Source: an uncultured Pontibacter sp. | GTDB lineage: Bacteria; Bacteroidota; Bacteroidia; Cytophagales; Hymenobacteraceae | Length of the DNA stretch: 64,000 bases | Assembly: GCF_947492645.1 (NCBI RefSeq) | Contig: NZ_CANLMZ010000009.1 | Span: 186,001 to 250,000 of the forward strand | Reading direction: 5' to 3' | Shown here: piece by piece, positions 63,237-64,000 of the stretch | How the letters are laid out: each line of letters begins with the position of its first letter | Position numbering within the stretch: position 1 is the stretch's first letter | The notes under the pieces: generated by a model | Databases searched by the model: none | What the model was told of the DNA's origin: nothing | What the model saw: only the letters and a program-made list of their open reading frames with translations | Translations under genes and position numbers: made by a program

Positions 63237-64000
63237 TTATTCGCCTGTACGCTCCAACCTGAAGAATCCCCTTGATATGGGTATCAGCATAATGCCAGCC
63301 AGAGCAAAGGCGACAAACGATATTTTAAGGTTAAAGGCATGTGCCAGGTAACCGATCATGGGGGGGGCAATAAGCATACCCACTATACCAAAAGTGGCAA
63401 TGAGTGAGATGGCAAGCCCTGGTGAATATTTAGTGGATGCGCCTGCCAAAGTATAAGTCATGGGGATAACAGCGGCGGTGCCAAATCCAACCAATGCAAA
63501 GCCAACCATGGCAGGCCAGTAGCTAGGGAAAAGTATAGCCAGCATTATCCCGAAGAAAATAAGTAATGCACTTAGTAGGTAAGTTTTAGGCAAGCCCAGC
63601 TTCTCAATAACCCTATCCGACACAAACCTGGAAAGCGCCATAAAAAACATAAACACCAGGTAGCCAGCAGTAAACACTTCTTCTTTTATAACCTGCTGAA
63701 AGTAGATGCCACTCCAGTCGAACATGCCACCTTCGCAAACCGCTGCAAAGAACACAAGTAAACCCAGGTATAAAATGTAAGGGTCTGGCTTACCAAGCGC
63801 CAGTTTATTACCTGTAGTGGATTTGTCGTTGCGTAGCAGGTAACGGTAAAATATGAAAGCCACCAGCACCGTAACCGCCGACACCGACAGCAGATGCGCC
63901 ACAATGCCAACATCTAATTTTATAAGCAGGGTTGTAACACCTACGCCCACAATACCGCCGGTGCTCCAGAGCCCGTGAAAAGAGCCATTAATTTTACGGA
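63237..64000 (-). CDS. MFS transporter (5' end outside window)
   Basis: At least 254 residues are visible and the open frame runs to the right edge; the GTG at 63950 is inside the protein, because codons before it read G-S-F-H-G-L-W-S-T-G-G, a typical MFS segment. About eight membrane segments remain. It resembles the fucose-permease/YbjJ group. Substrate unknown. Terminator at 63174-63234 follows. Confidence 0.88.
   Translation of the reverse strand, partial: RKINGSFHGLWSTGGIVGVGVTTLLIKLDVGIVAHLLSVSAVTVLVAFIFYRYLLRNDKSTTGNKLALGKPDPYILYLGLLVFFAAVCEGGMFDWSGIYFQQVIKEEVFTAGYLVFMFFMALSRFVSDRVIEKLGLPKTYLLSALLIFFGIMLAILFPSYWPAMVGFALVGFGTAAVIPMTYTLAGASTKYSPGLAISLIATFGIVGMLIAPPMIGYLAHAFNLKISFVAFALAGIMLIPISRGFFRLERTGE

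Noticed and set aside
1..64000. tRNA genes, rRNA genes, CRISPR arrays, insertion sequences
   Set aside because: I saw no T-loop/acceptor pattern, no conserved rRNA block, no regularly spaced repeat-spacer series and no transposase motif on either strand.

Overview
The window looks like chromosomal DNA of a Bacteroidota member in the order Cytophagales, most likely Hymenobacteraceae (Pontibacter-like). This is inferred from lipoprotein and protein family content (SusC-style plug motifs, TonB-linked anti-sigma factor, DUF2723 membrane glycosyltransferase, DUF885, STAS-like singletons), from TAnnTTTG-type -7 elements, from the lack of Shine-Dalgarno sequences and from moderate G+C. I see no rRNA, tRNA, prophage, insertion sequence or CRISPR array. 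The genes are mostly short operons and singletons of core or accessory metabolism, separated by well-formed terminators.

Layout. 1-2.6 kb: truncated amidohydrolase, a PAS-domain fragment, a CPBP membrane protein and a yeast-type cytosine deaminase. 2.7-7.8 kb: M48 lipoprotein protease, a four-PAS histidine kinase coupled to a response regulator, and an HMA-AraC fusion regulator. 8.3-12 kb: a 5-oxoprolinase operon (pxpB-pxpC-pxpA) with an NRAMP-like carrier. 12.3-17.1 kb: an ECF sigma / anti-sigma-TonB operon divergent from a von Willebrand (YfbK-type) protein; the last two share SusC-like plug motifs. 17-25.9 kb: thioesterase, STAS-like proteins, small lipoprotein, cold-shock protein, an unannotated 52-residue secreted peptide, DUF885, DoxX, EamA, Mut7-C RNase and a LuxR response regulator. 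26.7-30.4 kb: TIGR02587, TIGR02588, cyanophycinase and a guanidino-modifying hydrolase in one array. 30.5-38.7 kb: LLM oxidoreductase, pseudouridine synthase, an OmpR two-component system divergent from a secreted protein across a four-copy TTAACA(C) operator, and a large DUF2723 protein. 38.7-53.9 kb: mostly housekeeping singletons (pepD, GNAT, DUF72, HAD, selO, GhrA-like reductase, VOC proteins, an orphan TcmP, GerW, msrB). 54-60.2 kb: alpha/beta hydrolases, an amidoligase/GATase pair, and a divergent gamma-glutamyltransferase. 60.2-64 kb: a fourth STAS-like protein, zinc alcohol dehydrogenase with a membrane partner, a decayed lipoprotein remnant and a truncated MFS transporter.

Two non-gene signals stand out. 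The heptamer AAGTATA/TATACTT occurs about 150 times by my hand count, in genes and between them, against roughly ten expected by base composition. Four TTAACA(C) repeats with an exact 10 bp period lie between the OmpR-type two-component system and a secreted protein, in the right place for an activator site. The gene clusters most worth following are cyanophycinase/guanidino-hydrolase (26.7-30.4 kb), amidoligase/GATase/Ggt (55.5-60.2 kb) and the sigma/anti-sigma/VWA locus (12.9-17.1 kb).
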